Origin: Oceanomicrobium pacificus
GTDB taxonomy: Bacteria; Pseudomonadota; Alphaproteobacteria; Rhodobacterales; Rhodobacteraceae
Length of the DNA: 64,000 nt
Assembly (NCBI RefSeq): GCF_009833495.1
Contig: NZ_WUWG01000001.1
Span: forward strand, 62,001 to 126,000
Direction of reading: 5' to 3'
The notes under the pieces are model-generated. The model was not told where the DNA came from and ran no database searches. It worked only from the letters and a program-made list of their open reading frames with translations. Every line of letters starts with the position of its first letter. Position 1 is the stretch's first letter. The position numbers were made by a program, and so were the translations under genes. Of the stretch, positions 55,643 through 62,986 are shown in pieces.

Positions 55643-56550
55643 GCACCGGCACAAGACGCATCGCGGTCACCGGACCGGGCGGGCGGATCGGACACGGGCT
55701 GTGCGCCGGTCTGACCGCACGCGGCTGGACGGTAATCCCGCTCGCGCGGCGCCCGGACCGGTTCGGACCAACCACCCGTCCTTTCGACCTTGGCCACGAG
55801 ACGCCGCCCGACCTGTCAAGCTGCGACGCGCTCGTCCATCTGGCGCTCGACCATTTGCCCGGGCGCTATCGCGGCGGCGAGGGCGATGATCCGGCCGGGT
55901 TCCTGCGCCGCAATCGCGACGGCACTGCGCGGCTCTTCGCCGCTGCCGAAGCGGCGGGCGTCGCGCGCGTGATCTTCCTGTCCTCGCGCGCCGTCTACGG
56001 ACCACAGCCGCGCGGCGCGCGCCTGACCGAGGCCACGCCCTGTGTGCCCGATACGCTCTACGGTCAGGTCAAGCTGGCGGGCGAAGCGCTTCTGCGCGGG
56101 CGGGCGTTCGACGGCGTTGCCCTGCGGGCGACCGGCATCTACGGCCCGCCGCCACCCGGCCAGCTGTTCAAATGGGCCGACCTGATCGCGGCATACGCTC
56201 ATGGTGTTCCGGTTGCGCCGCGACAGGGCACCGAACTGCATCTGGACGACCTGACGGCGGCCGTCGACCTCCTCTTGCGGCGCGCGCCGGCCGACCTGCC
56301 GCCCTGCCTCAACATCTCCGACCTGCTTCTGGATCGGCGCGACCTGCTGGCGCTCTGGACGCGGCTGACGGGCCAGACCGGTCCGCTTCCCCCGCGCTGC
56401 GACCCGAAGGATTTCAACGTGATGAACACGGATCGCGCGCGCGCTCTCGGATGGCGTCCGCAGGGTCAGGCGGGGCTGGAAGCGGCGCTCCGCGACCATG
56501 CAGACACGCTCGGCATCCGGCCGTTGCGTGGTCCCTGCCCGATCGACTAG
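55639..56550 (+). CDS. sqdC: SqdC-like NAD-dependent epimerase/dehydratase
   Basis: A 303-residue extended SDR protein: RRIAVTGPGGRIGHGLCAGL (NAD loop), RVIFLSSRAVYGPQPRGA and DTLYGQVKLAGEALL (YxxxK). LRATGIYGPPPPGQLFKW and LHLDDLTAAVDLLL follow. In Rhodobacter, sqdC is the third gene of the sulfolipid operon and its loss affects sulfolipid metabolism, but its reaction is not settled. The GTG start overlaps the sqdD stop (GTGA). Confidence 0.88.
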   Translation: MSTGTRRIAVTGPGGRIGHGLCAGLTARGWTVIPLARRPDRFGPTTRPFDLGHETPPDLSSCDALVHLALDHLPGRYRGGEGDDPAGFLRRNRDGTARLFAAAEAAGVARVIFLSSRAVYGPQPRGARLTEATPCVPDTLYGQVKLAGEALLRGRAFDGVALRATGIYGPPPPGQLFKWADLIAAYAHGVPVAPRQGTELHLDDLTAAVDLLLRRAPADLPPCLNISDLLLDRRDLLALWTRLTGQTGPLPPRCDPKDFNVMNTDRARALGWRPQGQAGLEAALRDHADTLGIRPLRGPCPID

Positions 56551-56580
56551 CGTGGTCCGGACAAAGTCGGAGGATCCGCT

Positions 56581-57348
56581 ATGGAATTGATAAGAAACAG
56601 GTTCAAAGCCGCCGTGAAGGAAGGCCGCCCGCAGATCGGGCTGTGGAATTCCATCGCCGGCACCGCCGTGACCGACATCATCGCGGGCGGCGGCTTCGAC
56701 TGGGTGCTCATCGACACGGAACATGCCGTGATCGAGCCGGGCGAGGTTCAGGTGGCCCTGCAGATCCTCAACGGCTACCCCGAGGTCGCGGCACTCGTCC
56801 GACCGCTCTCCAACGACGCGCCGCTCATCAAGCGCCATCTCGACATGGGTGCGCAGACCCTGCTCGTGCCCTTCGTCCAGACCGGGGCAGAGGCAGAGGC
56901 CGCCGCTCTGGCCTGCGCCTACCCGCCCGCGGGCATCCGTGGTGTCGCGGGCATGACCCGCGCCAGCCGCTACGGACGCATCACCGATTATGCGCGCCGC
57001 GCGAACGAGGAAATCTGCCTTCTGGTGCAGGTCGAAACCGCAAGCGCTCTCGACCATCTCGACGAGATCGCGCTCACACCCGGTGTGGACGGGGTTTTCA
57101 TCGGCCCTTCGGACCTCGCCGCCAGCCTCGGCCATCCGGGCAATCCGGGCCATGCGGAGGTGCAGGAGGCGATCGACCACACGCTCGACCGGCTCAAAAC
57201 GCTCGGCGTGCCGTCGGGCATTCTGGCCCTCGATCCGGAGAAGGCCCGCGCCTATCTGGAGCGCGGCGTGGGCTTCGTCGCGGTCGGGCTCGATCTGCTG
57301 ATGGTGGCGCAGGCTGTGGACCGGCTGCGGTCCGCATTTCCCCGCTGA
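56581..57348 (+). CDS. HpcH/HpaI family aldolase (4-hydroxy-2-oxoheptanedioate-type)
   Basis: A 255-residue class II pyruvate aldolase. Features: IGLWNSIAGTAVTDIIAGGG with FDWVLIDTEHAV (catalytic His), LVRPLSNDAPLIKRHLDMGA, QTLLVPFVQTGAEAEAAA, LVQVETASALDHLDEIA and GVFIGPSDLAASLG with metal-binding Glu and Asp. These cleave hydroxy-oxo-acids to pyruvate and an aldehyde. It lies 30 bases after sqdC; sharing a transcript with the sqd genes is likely but a role in sulfolipid metabolism is not evident. Confidence 0.9.
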   Translation: MELIRNRFKAAVKEGRPQIGLWNSIAGTAVTDIIAGGGFDWVLIDTEHAVIEPGEVQVALQILNGYPEVAALVRPLSNDAPLIKRHLDMGAQTLLVPFVQTGAEAEAAALACAYPPAGIRGVAGMTRASRYGRITDYARRANEEICLLVQVETASALDHLDEIALTPGVDGVFIGPSDLAASLGHPGNPGHAEVQEAIDHTLDRLKTLGVPSGILALDPEKARAYLERGVGFVAVGLDLLMVAQAVDRLRSAFPR

Positions 57349-57366
57349 GCGCCTGCGTGATAAAGT

Positions 57367-57435
57367 AAGGGCGCGGCATGTCCTGACCGCGCCCTTGAGC
57401 TAGGGACCGTGCACCTGGTGCTCTCACACGGTCCC
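57367..57435. other. Two strong inverted repeats between convergent genes (probable bidirectional terminator)
   Basis: AAGGGCGCGG (57367-57376) with CCGCGCCCTT (57387-57396), then GGGACCGTG (57403-57411) with CACGGTCCC (57427-57435). Both have perfect arms and lie between the stops of the aldolase gene and the convergent secreted-protein gene. T-tracts are weak. Confidence 0.55.
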
Positions 57436-57449
57436 AGCCAACCTTTGGG

Positions 57450-58370
57450 TCACTTGAAAATGTTGCCGAGCGCGCGGCCGATGGACCGGCCGACCTGCTC
57501 CACCTGCTGGCCTGCCTGCTGCAACCCTTCCTGAACCTCCTGCCCGGCTTCCTGCAGATCGTTTGCCACCGTCTGGCGCACGACGCCGAGGTCATCGGCC
57601 AGACCGTCGAGCAGATCCTCATTGCGTTCAGGCGTCAGCCGCTTGTTGCTGTCGTCGATGATCCGCTGCTCGGAATCGAGCAGGAACCTGTCGAGATCGG
57701 CTTGCAGGAAATCATCCTCCCGCTCGGCGTTCAGCGCGTCCACTTCCGCCTGGGCGATCGCCACGAGCGCGGCTTTCTCCACCGGATCCTCGGGGCAATT
57801 GTCGACGCAGCTGACGGTTCCGCTTGATACCGAAAAGACCGGTGCACCGTCGCCGCCATCGTTGATCGCTTCGGCCAGATCGTCATCTGTCAGGTCGCTG
57901 TCACGCGGCATGACGAAGGCGCCCAGCGCATCGCGCTCCGCGTCCGAAAGTTCTTCCCCGGCAGCGGCCCGCGCGGCCAGCTGATACTGCGCCAGCGCCC
58001 CGATCGTGCCGTTGAAATTCTGGTTGCGGATATGGGCATCGAGCGCCTTCTGGCTGGCATTGGACGCGTTCCAGCGCCCTTTCTCGTTCGGACGGAGCGG
58101 CGGCCTCACCTCGTCGCCATCCGAACTACGCGCCTGCCGGTTGCCGTTGCCGCGGTTGTCGCGATCCTTGTCCTTGCCGGCGCCGCGATTGCCACTACTG
58201 CCCTTGTTGCCGGAATTGCCCGCCTTGTCGTCCTTGTCCTTGGCGAAGGCCGCAGATCCGGCGACCCCGTCGACAGGTGCGAGGGCGGCAGGCGCGCAGA
58301 GCAATCCGGCACCCAGAAGCGCCGTGCAGGCGAGCTTCGGTGCGGTTTTTAGTGAGGGGCGTTTCATCAT
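57450..58370 (-). CDS. Secreted protein with a Gly/Asn/Lys/Asp low-complexity region
   Basis: A 306-residue protein with an N-terminal signal-like hydrophobic segment (LACTALLGAGLLCAPAALAP). It is followed by a low-complexity charged stretch (about residues 45-88) of Lys, Asp, Gly, Asn and Arg, then a helical region with an acidic character. A Cys pair (VSCVDNCPED) lies near residue 190. The C-terminal 50 residues form an amphipathic heptad-like helix rich in Gln/Val (NDLQEAGQEVQEGLQQAGQQ). No known family is recognised. ATGs at 58368-70 and 58365-67 follow AAGGAT. Confidence 0.65.
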   Translation of the reverse strand: MMKRPSLKTAPKLACTALLGAGLLCAPAALAPVDGVAGSAAFAKDKDDKAGNSGNKGSSGNRGAGKDKDRDNRGNGNRQARSSDGDEVRPPLRPNEKGRWNASNASQKALDAHIRNQNFNGTIGALAQYQLAARAAAGEELSDAERDALGAFVMPRDSDLTDDDLAEAINDGGDGAPVFSVSSGTVSCVDNCPEDPVEKAALVAIAQAEVDALNAEREDDFLQADLDRFLLDSEQRIIDDSNKRLTPERNEDLLDGLADDLGVVRQTVANDLQEAGQEVQEGLQQAGQQVEQVGRSIGRALGNIFK

Positions 58371-58411
58371 CTTATCCTTTGAAATTGCGGGGGAGGCGGA
58401 CATACCGGACG

Positions 58412-59755
58412 CTACTCAACCAATCGGTATATCCATTTGAAATACTTTACATCGGTATTGTCGGTGCAGTTCGGCGCGAAATCGTCCCCGAGCGCGGTCA
58501 GCTGAATGCTTTCCGCCTGGAAGGTCGCGCCGCGCATGCCCGACGATTGGGCGGCGATATGGATCGTTTCGCCGGCAATCACCTGCGCACCGTCAAAGCT
58601 GGTGCCGGAGGCGAAATGCACATCGCCCTCGGCCAGGATCTGCGACCCGCCACCGGGCAGGCAGCCGTCACCGTCGCCGACCTGCACATCCTGTCCGATC
58701 TTGACCGCGTTCTGGCCGCTGTTGGTGGTGGCAATCTCCGACCCCGACAGGACCGACCCGCGGCCAACCTCGATCGGGCAGTTGGTATAGACGGCCACAT
58801 TGTGCCATTCGCTGTCATCGGGCACGCGGATGCGCTTGCCATTGCCCTGACACTGCACCGAATAGGTGGTGGGCGTGGTCTGGTAATAGGTGCCGCGATG
58901 CGCGCCCTTCAGGAATTCGGGCTGTTCGATCAGCGCCTCGAAATCCGTCTCGTTCATCGTGTAGTCCGCCACCGCGCGGGCGGCATCCACGATGCTCGCC
59001 ACCTCGTCGATCATCATGGTGCGGTCCATCAGCGTGTTGACGCCGGGATAAACAGCCTGCTCCAGACCGGGGTTGAGGTCCGTGTCGAGCGTGGACCCGT
59101 TGGTGCGGATATTGTCCCGGCTGCTGGAGGTGACCTTCACACCCTCCTCGAATCTGTTGTTCCGGGAAATTTCCACCTCTTCGCTGCCATGAATGCAGTA
59201 ATCGTCGATGAAACTGTTGTTGGACGAGATTTTGACGTCCTTGCGCGCCACCATGCCGCTCAGGAAACATTCCCCGATCCGGCGGTGTGCGACCGCATCG
59301 ACCGAAACACCGACCTCGTCGATCCCGATCAGGCGCAGCAGATAGGTGCCGACCGAATTGCCGTTGAACTCGTTGCGCATGGTCGCCACGCGGATCGCGT
59401 CGGGGGATGTCGAGGTCGCAGTGAAGGCCCCGTTGGCCCATATGCCGCTCTCGACATAGCCGGCTTTCGTGGTGCCGTCATAGTTGAGGTTTCCATAGTA
59501 GAGCGCCACCGACTCGGCCGTTGCCGGTGTGTCAATGTCGATGATGCCTGACAGGGCAGCACTGTCCGCGGCCGCCTGCAGGCGCGCGCGTTCCCGCAAC
59601 GCATTGCCCATGTCGACCGACAGGCCGCCGAGCACGAGAAAGAGGACCGACCAGATGATGGCCGAGGCCGTCACCGTGCCGTCTTCCTCTGCACCAAACG
59701 CGCGGGCTTTGGCCAGCGCGCGTCCGACGCGGTCGGTGATCCAGCGGGCCACCAT
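58412..59755 (-). CDS. TadG-like pilus/secretion-associated protein
   Basis: A 447-residue protein. Near residue 30 a single N-terminal membrane helix (ASAIIWSVLFLVLGGLSVDMGN) leads into NALRERARLQAAADSAALSG, the TadG/Flp-associated pattern in which hydrophobic helix and ALQxAADAAALAG-like segment adjoin. The exported part has many Asn/Ser/Gly and short beta repeats (KDVKISSNNSFIDD, EEVEISRNNRFEEG, and DVHFASGTSFDGAQVIAGET near the end), suggesting a beta-helix-like region. It follows the TadE-like gene with a one-base overlap (TGATG). No other tad genes are in the window. Confidence 0.75.
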   Translation of the reverse strand: MVARWITDRVGRALAKARAFGAEEDGTVTASAIIWSVLFLVLGGLSVDMGNALRERARLQAAADSAALSGIIDIDTPATAESVALYYGNLNYDGTTKAGYVESGIWANGAFTATSTSPDAIRVATMRNEFNGNSVGTYLLRLIGIDEVGVSVDAVAHRRIGECFLSGMVARKDVKISSNNSFIDDYCIHGSEEVEISRNNRFEEGVKVTSSSRDNIRTNGSTLDTDLNPGLEQAVYPGVNTLMDRTMMIDEVASIVDAARAVADYTMNETDFEALIEQPEFLKGAHRGTYYQTTPTTYSVQCQGNGKRIRVPDDSEWHNVAVYTNCPIEVGRGSVLSGSEIATTNSGQNAVKIGQDVQVGDGDGCLPGGGSQILAEGDVHFASGTSFDGAQVIAGETIHIAAQSSGMRGATFQAESIQLTALGDDFAPNCTDNTDVKYFKWIYRLVE

Positions 59756-60201
59756 CAGCTCGGCTCCACGCGCTGGGTCACGCGGGCGCGCAGCGTGCCG
59801 TTGAAGACTACCGCGAAGATGCGCGAGAAACCGACATCGGCCATCGGGACCGACACTTCGGTATACACTTCCTCGCCAATGCCGGTGTAATCCACATCCG
59901 CCGTGTAGGTATGCCCGCCCACGAGCGCGTGGGTTTCCGCATAGGTTTCAGCTGCACTGAAGTTCGCGAACTCGCCCAGCGCCGTGCGCCGCGAGGTATC
60001 GCGCGCCACATCATACATGTTGGCATGGGTCAGGAAGAGCAGCGACACGTCGACCACCAGCATCAGGATCGCCACGAACAGCGGCAACCACAGAACATAT
60101 TCGACCGTCACGGATCCGTCCCGGTCGCGCGAAAATGAATCTACAGACGATTTGCCAGAACGCGCGAGCCGCACGCTCCCCCACCAGGCCCTGTAACACA
60201 T
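59755..60201 (-). CDS. TadE-like pseudopilin family protein
   Basis: A 148-residue protein with an N-terminal DGSVTVEYVLWLPLFVAILM segment, a TadE-type processing region with the conserved Glu at +5-like position, then one hydrophobic helix. The remainder is predicted extracytoplasmic with strands (HTYTADVDYTGIGEEVYTEV). It pairs with the TadG-like gene downstream, as in many alphaproteobacterial Tad loci, but without the secretion motor. Its ATG lies 167 bases from the divergent PepSY-like gene. Confidence 0.75.
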   Translation of the reverse strand: MCYRAWWGSVRLARSGKSSVDSFSRDRDGSVTVEYVLWLPLFVAILMLVVDVSLLFLTHANMYDVARDTSRRTALGEFANFSAAETYAETHALVGGHTYTADVDYTGIGEEVYTEVSVPMADVGFSRIFAVVFNGTLRARVTQRVEPS

Positions 60202-60368
60202 ACCGACTTTGCCCCTTTCTTGGCGCGGAGCCGCGCGTCAGGTTGCCCGCGCGGCCCATTAAGCGGACACACACACGTCCGCATAGAGCAGTGTCGCACA
60301 AGCTGGATGAACGACGGCAGAACAGCTTGTTCATTTTCAGTTCACCTTGATTGTGCTACCGTTCCGGT

Positions 60369-60914
60369 ATGAGAAAATGGTTCCGTTTCGGGCTCTTGGC
60401 AGCCGGTCTTGCGAGCCTGCCAGCCCTGGACGCCGCGGCAATGCAACCATTGTCGCGGGACGGGCTTGTGCAGGCCCAAAGTGATGGCCGGGCCATGCGC
60501 GTGAATCAGGTCCTGCCACGGATCGCCCGCAACGTCCCCGGCGAGGTGGTGGACATCCGCGCCTTCGGCGGGGAGATCGTCGCCTATCAGGTGATCATCC
60601 TGAAACCGAACGGATCGCTCGTGAACGTGATCGTCGACGGGGCGACCGGCCTGCTGCTGCCGTCAGACAGCCGCACGGCACGCGCGATCAGGGCCCTGCC
60701 CGCGAACCGCCTGTCCGAAGCCTCGTTGAAAAACGGCACCACCAGTGCCGTGCCGGGCGGCAATGCCTATGGCCAGAACGGCCAGGGCAATGCTGGAAAC
60801 GGCAACGGCGGCAACGCCGCCAGTTCCAAGGGTGCCAAGTCGAACAATGCCGGCGGCTCGGCCCGCTCGCAGGAACGGCGTCAGGATGACAAGCCCAATG
60901 GCAAGAACAAGTAG
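60369..60914 (+). CDS. Secreted PepSY-like protein with a Gly/Asn/Lys-rich tail
   Basis: A 181-residue protein with a signal peptide (FRFGLLAAGLASLPALDAAA, cleavage near residue 23). Residues about 45-105 resemble a PepSY domain: AMRVNQVLPRIARNVPGEVV followed by YQVIILKPNGSLVNVIVDGA and TGLLLP. From about residue 125 the sequence is low-complexity (Gly, Asn, Ala, Lys, Ser), ending very basic (RRQDDKPNGKNK). It lies 24 bases upstream of a response-regulator gene; PepSY proteins often accompany such systems as periplasmic modulators, which is inference here. Confidence 0.7.
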   Translation: MRKWFRFGLLAAGLASLPALDAAAMQPLSRDGLVQAQSDGRAMRVNQVLPRIARNVPGEVVDIRAFGGEIVAYQVIILKPNGSLVNVIVDGATGLLLPSDSRTARAIRALPANRLSEASLKNGTTSAVPGGNAYGQNGQGNAGNGNGGNAASSKGAKSNNAGGSARSQERRQDDKPNGKNK

Positions 60915-60938
60915 CCTCCGCCAGCCGGACCGGACCCG

Positions 60939-61598
60939 ATGCGCATTCTCGTAATCGAAGATGACGCGGTCCTGCGCAACCAGATCGTGCAGGCACTCAA
61001 GGGCCAGGGCATGGTCACCGACACGGCCGACAATGGCGAGGACGGGCTGCATCTGGCAGAGACGGAGGTCTACGACGCGATCGTGCTCGATCTGGGATTG
61101 CCGGTGCGCGACGGGTTGAGCGTGCTGCGGGCGCTGCGCGACGCCGGAGACAGCGTCCCTGTGGCAATTCTGACAGCGCGCGCGCGATGGACCGAACGGG
61201 TGGACGGGCTGGACGCGGGCGCTGACGACTATATCGTCAAACCCTTCCATATGGCCGAGTTGATGGCCCGGATCCGCGCGCTCGTCCGGCGCAGCCAGGG
61301 AGCCGTGTCCGACATGTTTGAACTCGGCGACGTCAGTGTGGACCTGTCGAACGGGACCGTGTTCCGCAACGGGCTGCCGGTGGACCTGACGCGGCACGAG
61401 CACAGCCTGCTCGCCCATCTGGTGCGCAATGCCGGGCGCTATATCTCAACCCATGAACTGGCCGACCATATCTATGGATATGACAGCGAACGCGACAGCA
61501 ACACGGTCGCCGTCTTCGTGGCACGGTTGCGCAAGAAACTCGGCGCGGACCTGATCCGCTCGTCCCGCGGGCGCGGCTATCAGGTGCCCGGCCCGTGA
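60939..61598 (+). CDS. Response regulator, OmpR/PhoP family
   Basis: A 219-residue DNA-binding response regulator. Receiver domain: RILVIEDDAVLRNQIVQAL with the acidic pocket, phospho-acceptor Asp in YDAIVLDLGLPVRDGLSVL (about residue 51), Lys in DDYIVKPFHMAELMARI. The C-terminal winged helix (about 125-218) includes LTRHEHSLLAHLVRNAGRYI and DSNTVAVFVARLRKKLGADL. It is closest in style to PhoP/QseB regulators. Its stop overlaps the kinase start (GTGA). Confidence 0.93.
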   Translation: MRILVIEDDAVLRNQIVQALKGQGMVTDTADNGEDGLHLAETEVYDAIVLDLGLPVRDGLSVLRALRDAGDSVPVAILTARARWTERVDGLDAGADDYIVKPFHMAELMARIRALVRRSQGAVSDMFELGDVSVDLSNGTVFRNGLPVDLTRHEHSLLAHLVRNAGRYISTHELADHIYGYDSERDSNTVAVFVARLRKKLGADLIRSSRGRGYQVPGP

Positions 61599-62986
61599 CC
61601 GACGGGGGCCACGCGCCGCGATCGTTGCGCAGCCGTGTGGTGGCAGGCAGCCTGATCTGGGCCGCGCTGATCCTGACCATTGGCGCGCTGATTCTCTTCT
61701 TCAGCGTGGAACGTATCCTGATCCGGCAGTTCGAAAGCCAGCTCAACTCGCGCTTCGGTGCGGTTCTGGCGCTGCTCGACGTCGAGGCGGAGATGCCCGG
61801 TGCCCTGTCCGAGCGGTTGACCGACCCGGTCTACAGCCAGCCCTTTTCCGGCGTCTACTGGCAGGTGGAGCGGCCCGACGGCACGATCCTCAGCGCGCCG
61901 TCCCTTCTCGATTTCCAGCTGCGCTGGCCGGATGCGGCCGGCACGCAAGCTGCGATCGTCCGGCTCGACGGGCCGCAATCACCGCTTCTGGCGCGCGTGC
62001 AGGCCATCCGGCGCGATGACGGCACGGTCTGGACGGTAGCGGTGGCCCAGAGCACGGTGGCGCTGTCGGACGCGCGGGTGACGATCATCCGCGGCTTTGC
62101 CCTTGCCTATCTGGTGATGGGCGGTCTGGCCGTGATCGGCACGCTGCTGGTGCTGAACCTCCTGTTCCGGCCGCTCAGCCAATTGCCGGAGGACATCAAC
62201 CGTGGACTGGCCTCGGGGGAAGATATCGACCCGTCGCGCTTCCCGGCGGAGGTCGGCCCGCTGGTGGGCGAACTCAACCATTTGCTGGAGCGCAATCGCG
62301 CGATCCTGACCCGCACGCGGCGTCAGGCGGCAGACCTTGCCCATGCGCTGAAGACGCCGAGCCTCATCATCCGCAACGATATCGACCGGCAAGGGGACGC
62401 CGCCGACCTGTCGGATGCGCGGGCCGCGCTTGACCGGATCGACGCGCTCGTCGCGCGCGGCCTTGGCCGAATGCAACTGGGCGGCGAGGGGCCGCGCGCC
62501 GCCCGGGCCGAGGTCGAGGCCTCCGTTGCGCGGCTGTTGCGCGCCTTCGACCGGCCCGAAGGCCACCTGCGGTTCGAGAGCGATCTGGAGCCCGGTCTTG
62601 TCGCCCGCACCGACCCCGGCGATCTGGAGGAATGCCTCGGCAATCTTGTCGAGAACGCCACCGGCTTTGCCCATGGTCGCGTGCGGATCACGGCGCGAGC
62701 GGACACCGGCGACATGCTGTCCCTGACGGTCGAGGATGATGGAGACGGGCTGCCCAAGGACAAGGTGGCAGAGGTTCTGGCACCGGGGCGCCGGCTGGAT
62801 GTCGGGCGGCCGGGCGCCGGGCTCGGGCTGACCCTCGTCCACGATATTGCCGAAGCCTATGGCGGCACGCTGACACTTGGCGCTTCGGCCGATCTGGGCG
62901 GGCTGGCGGCGCGGATCACCCTGCCGCGCGTGCGCGGGCAGGCCATTACAGGAGCCAGGTCACGGGGAGCCAGCCGATCAGCCTGA
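61595..62986 (+). CDS. Sensor histidine kinase (PhoQ/QseC style)
   Basis: A 463-residue membrane kinase with two helices (about residues 12-36 and 160-185) enclosing a roughly 120-residue periplasmic sensor segment. A HAMP-like linker follows, then the phosphorylated His in RRQAADLAHALKTPSLIIRN (HALKTP form rather than HELRTP). ATPase boxes: NLVENATGFAHG (N), VEDDGDGLPKD (G1) and GRPGAGLGLTLVHDIAEAYG (G2). The GTG start overlaps the regulator stop. The last 41 bases overlap the convergent phospholipase D gene. Confidence 0.92.
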   Translation: MTDGGHAPRSLRSRVVAGSLIWAALILTIGALILFFSVERILIRQFESQLNSRFGAVLALLDVEAEMPGALSERLTDPVYSQPFSGVYWQVERPDGTILSAPSLLDFQLRWPDAAGTQAAIVRLDGPQSPLLARVQAIRRDDGTVWTVAVAQSTVALSDARVTIIRGFALAYLVMGGLAVIGTLLVLNLLFRPLSQLPEDINRGLASGEDIDPSRFPAEVGPLVGELNHLLERNRAILTRTRRQAADLAHALKTPSLIIRNDIDRQGDAADLSDARAALDRIDALVARGLGRMQLGGEGPRAARAEVEASVARLLRAFDRPEGHLRFESDLEPGLVARTDPGDLEECLGNLVENATGFAHGRVRITARADTGDMLSLTVEDDGDGLPKDKVAEVLAPGRRLDVGRPGAGLGLTLVHDIAEAYGGTLTLGASADLGGLAARITLPRVRGQAITGARSRGASRSA

